The position numbers and the translations under genes were made by a program. Positions 63,813 to 64,000 of a stretch of 64,000 nucleotides of DNA are shown here, in pieces. Source of the stretch: Xiphophorus maculatus (Eukaryota; Chordata; Actinopteri; Cyprinodontiformes; Poeciliidae); contig NC_036450.1 of NCBI RefSeq assembly GCF_002775205.1, positions 12,357,479 to 12,421,478 of the forward strand, written 5' to 3'. The notes beneath the pieces were generated by a model that did no database searches, was not told the origin of the DNA, and was given only the letters and a program-made list of their open reading frames with translations. Within the stretch, counting starts at the first letter, position 1; the number at the start of each line of letters is the position of its first letter.

Positions 63813-64000
63813 ATATTACCACACCTTTTAATTCACTGAGTTTCCTTTGTTTTCATGACTGTTGACATTGTAGATTCACACTGAAGGCATCAAAACTATG
63901 AATAACACATGTGGAAATATGCACTAAACAAAAAAGTGTAAAACAACTGAAAATACCCCTTATATTCTAGTTTCTTCAAAGTAGCAACCTTTTGCTGTGA
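63402..64000. other. Intron of the ccdc80-like gene up to window edge
   Basis: No further exon recognised. It holds two (AT)n tracts (63619-63641 and 63781-63817) around the GC-richer repeat described separately. Confidence 0.5.
63619..63818. repeat. Teleost retroposon tail flanked by (AT)n tracts
   Basis: Between two AT microsatellites lies a GC-rich block with CTCAAGCTCCCAGGCCTCTG, GTAGAGGACCCGAGCTCAGA and CCACCCGCGGTGGGTGAGAA. I know this block from many fish sequences as the end of a dispersed element with a TATA-repeat tail. The family name is uncertain. Confidence 0.6.

Overview
The window is vertebrate nuclear DNA, most likely from a percomorph teleost. It is AT-rich, its genes are split by GT-AG introns, and its background is full of decayed Tc1-like transposons, short tRNA-like SINE pieces and microsatellites of kinds familiar from fish genomes. 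I see no bacterial, viral or organellar genes, no CRISPR array and no classical RNA gene.

Layout, left to right. (1) 3071-15181, + strand: a 426-residue type I (acidic, K18-like) keratin with a noncoding first exon and nine coding exons. (2) 19112-21040, - strand: rbp4l, coding purpurin, a retinol-binding lipocalin secreted by photoreceptors; four coding exons, 196 residues. (3) 25497-35843, + strand: pde6b, the rod photoreceptor cGMP phosphodiesterase beta subunit; 23 coding exons, 854 residues. (4) 38056-39689, - strand: atp5me, subunit e of mitochondrial ATP synthase; 71 residues. (5) 41149-56701, - strand: fyb1 (ADAP), an immune-cell adaptor with two helical SH3 domains; 18 coding exons, 730 residues. 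(6) 61256-63401, - strand: the last five exons of a CCDC80-family secreted matrix protein, whose 5' part lies beyond the right edge.

All complete gene models were built by hand, exon by exon. Every junction keeps frame, and the totals are whole numbers of codons (1281, 591, 2565, 216 and 2193 nt).

How the genes relate: rbp4l and pde6b stand head to head about 4.4 kb apart and both belong to photoreceptor biology (retinoid handling and phototransduction), so shared regulation is plausible. The tail-to-tail pair pde6b/atp5me matches the PDE6B/ATP5ME arrangement of human 4p16.3, which supports the name pde6b over pde6a or pde6c. The keratin, fyb1 and ccdc80-like genes show no functional link to these.

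Non-genic space is mostly unremarkable. It holds at least seven Tc1-like remnants from different families, several MITE-like and SINE-like pieces, long (AT)n and (ATT)n tracts, and three near-perfect hairpins inside introns. I found no convincing new biological system. The best leads are the shared rod-gene interval, introns in unexpected places in the keratin and pde6b, an unusual prenylation motif on Pde6b, and the dense palindrome cluster in a pde6b intron.
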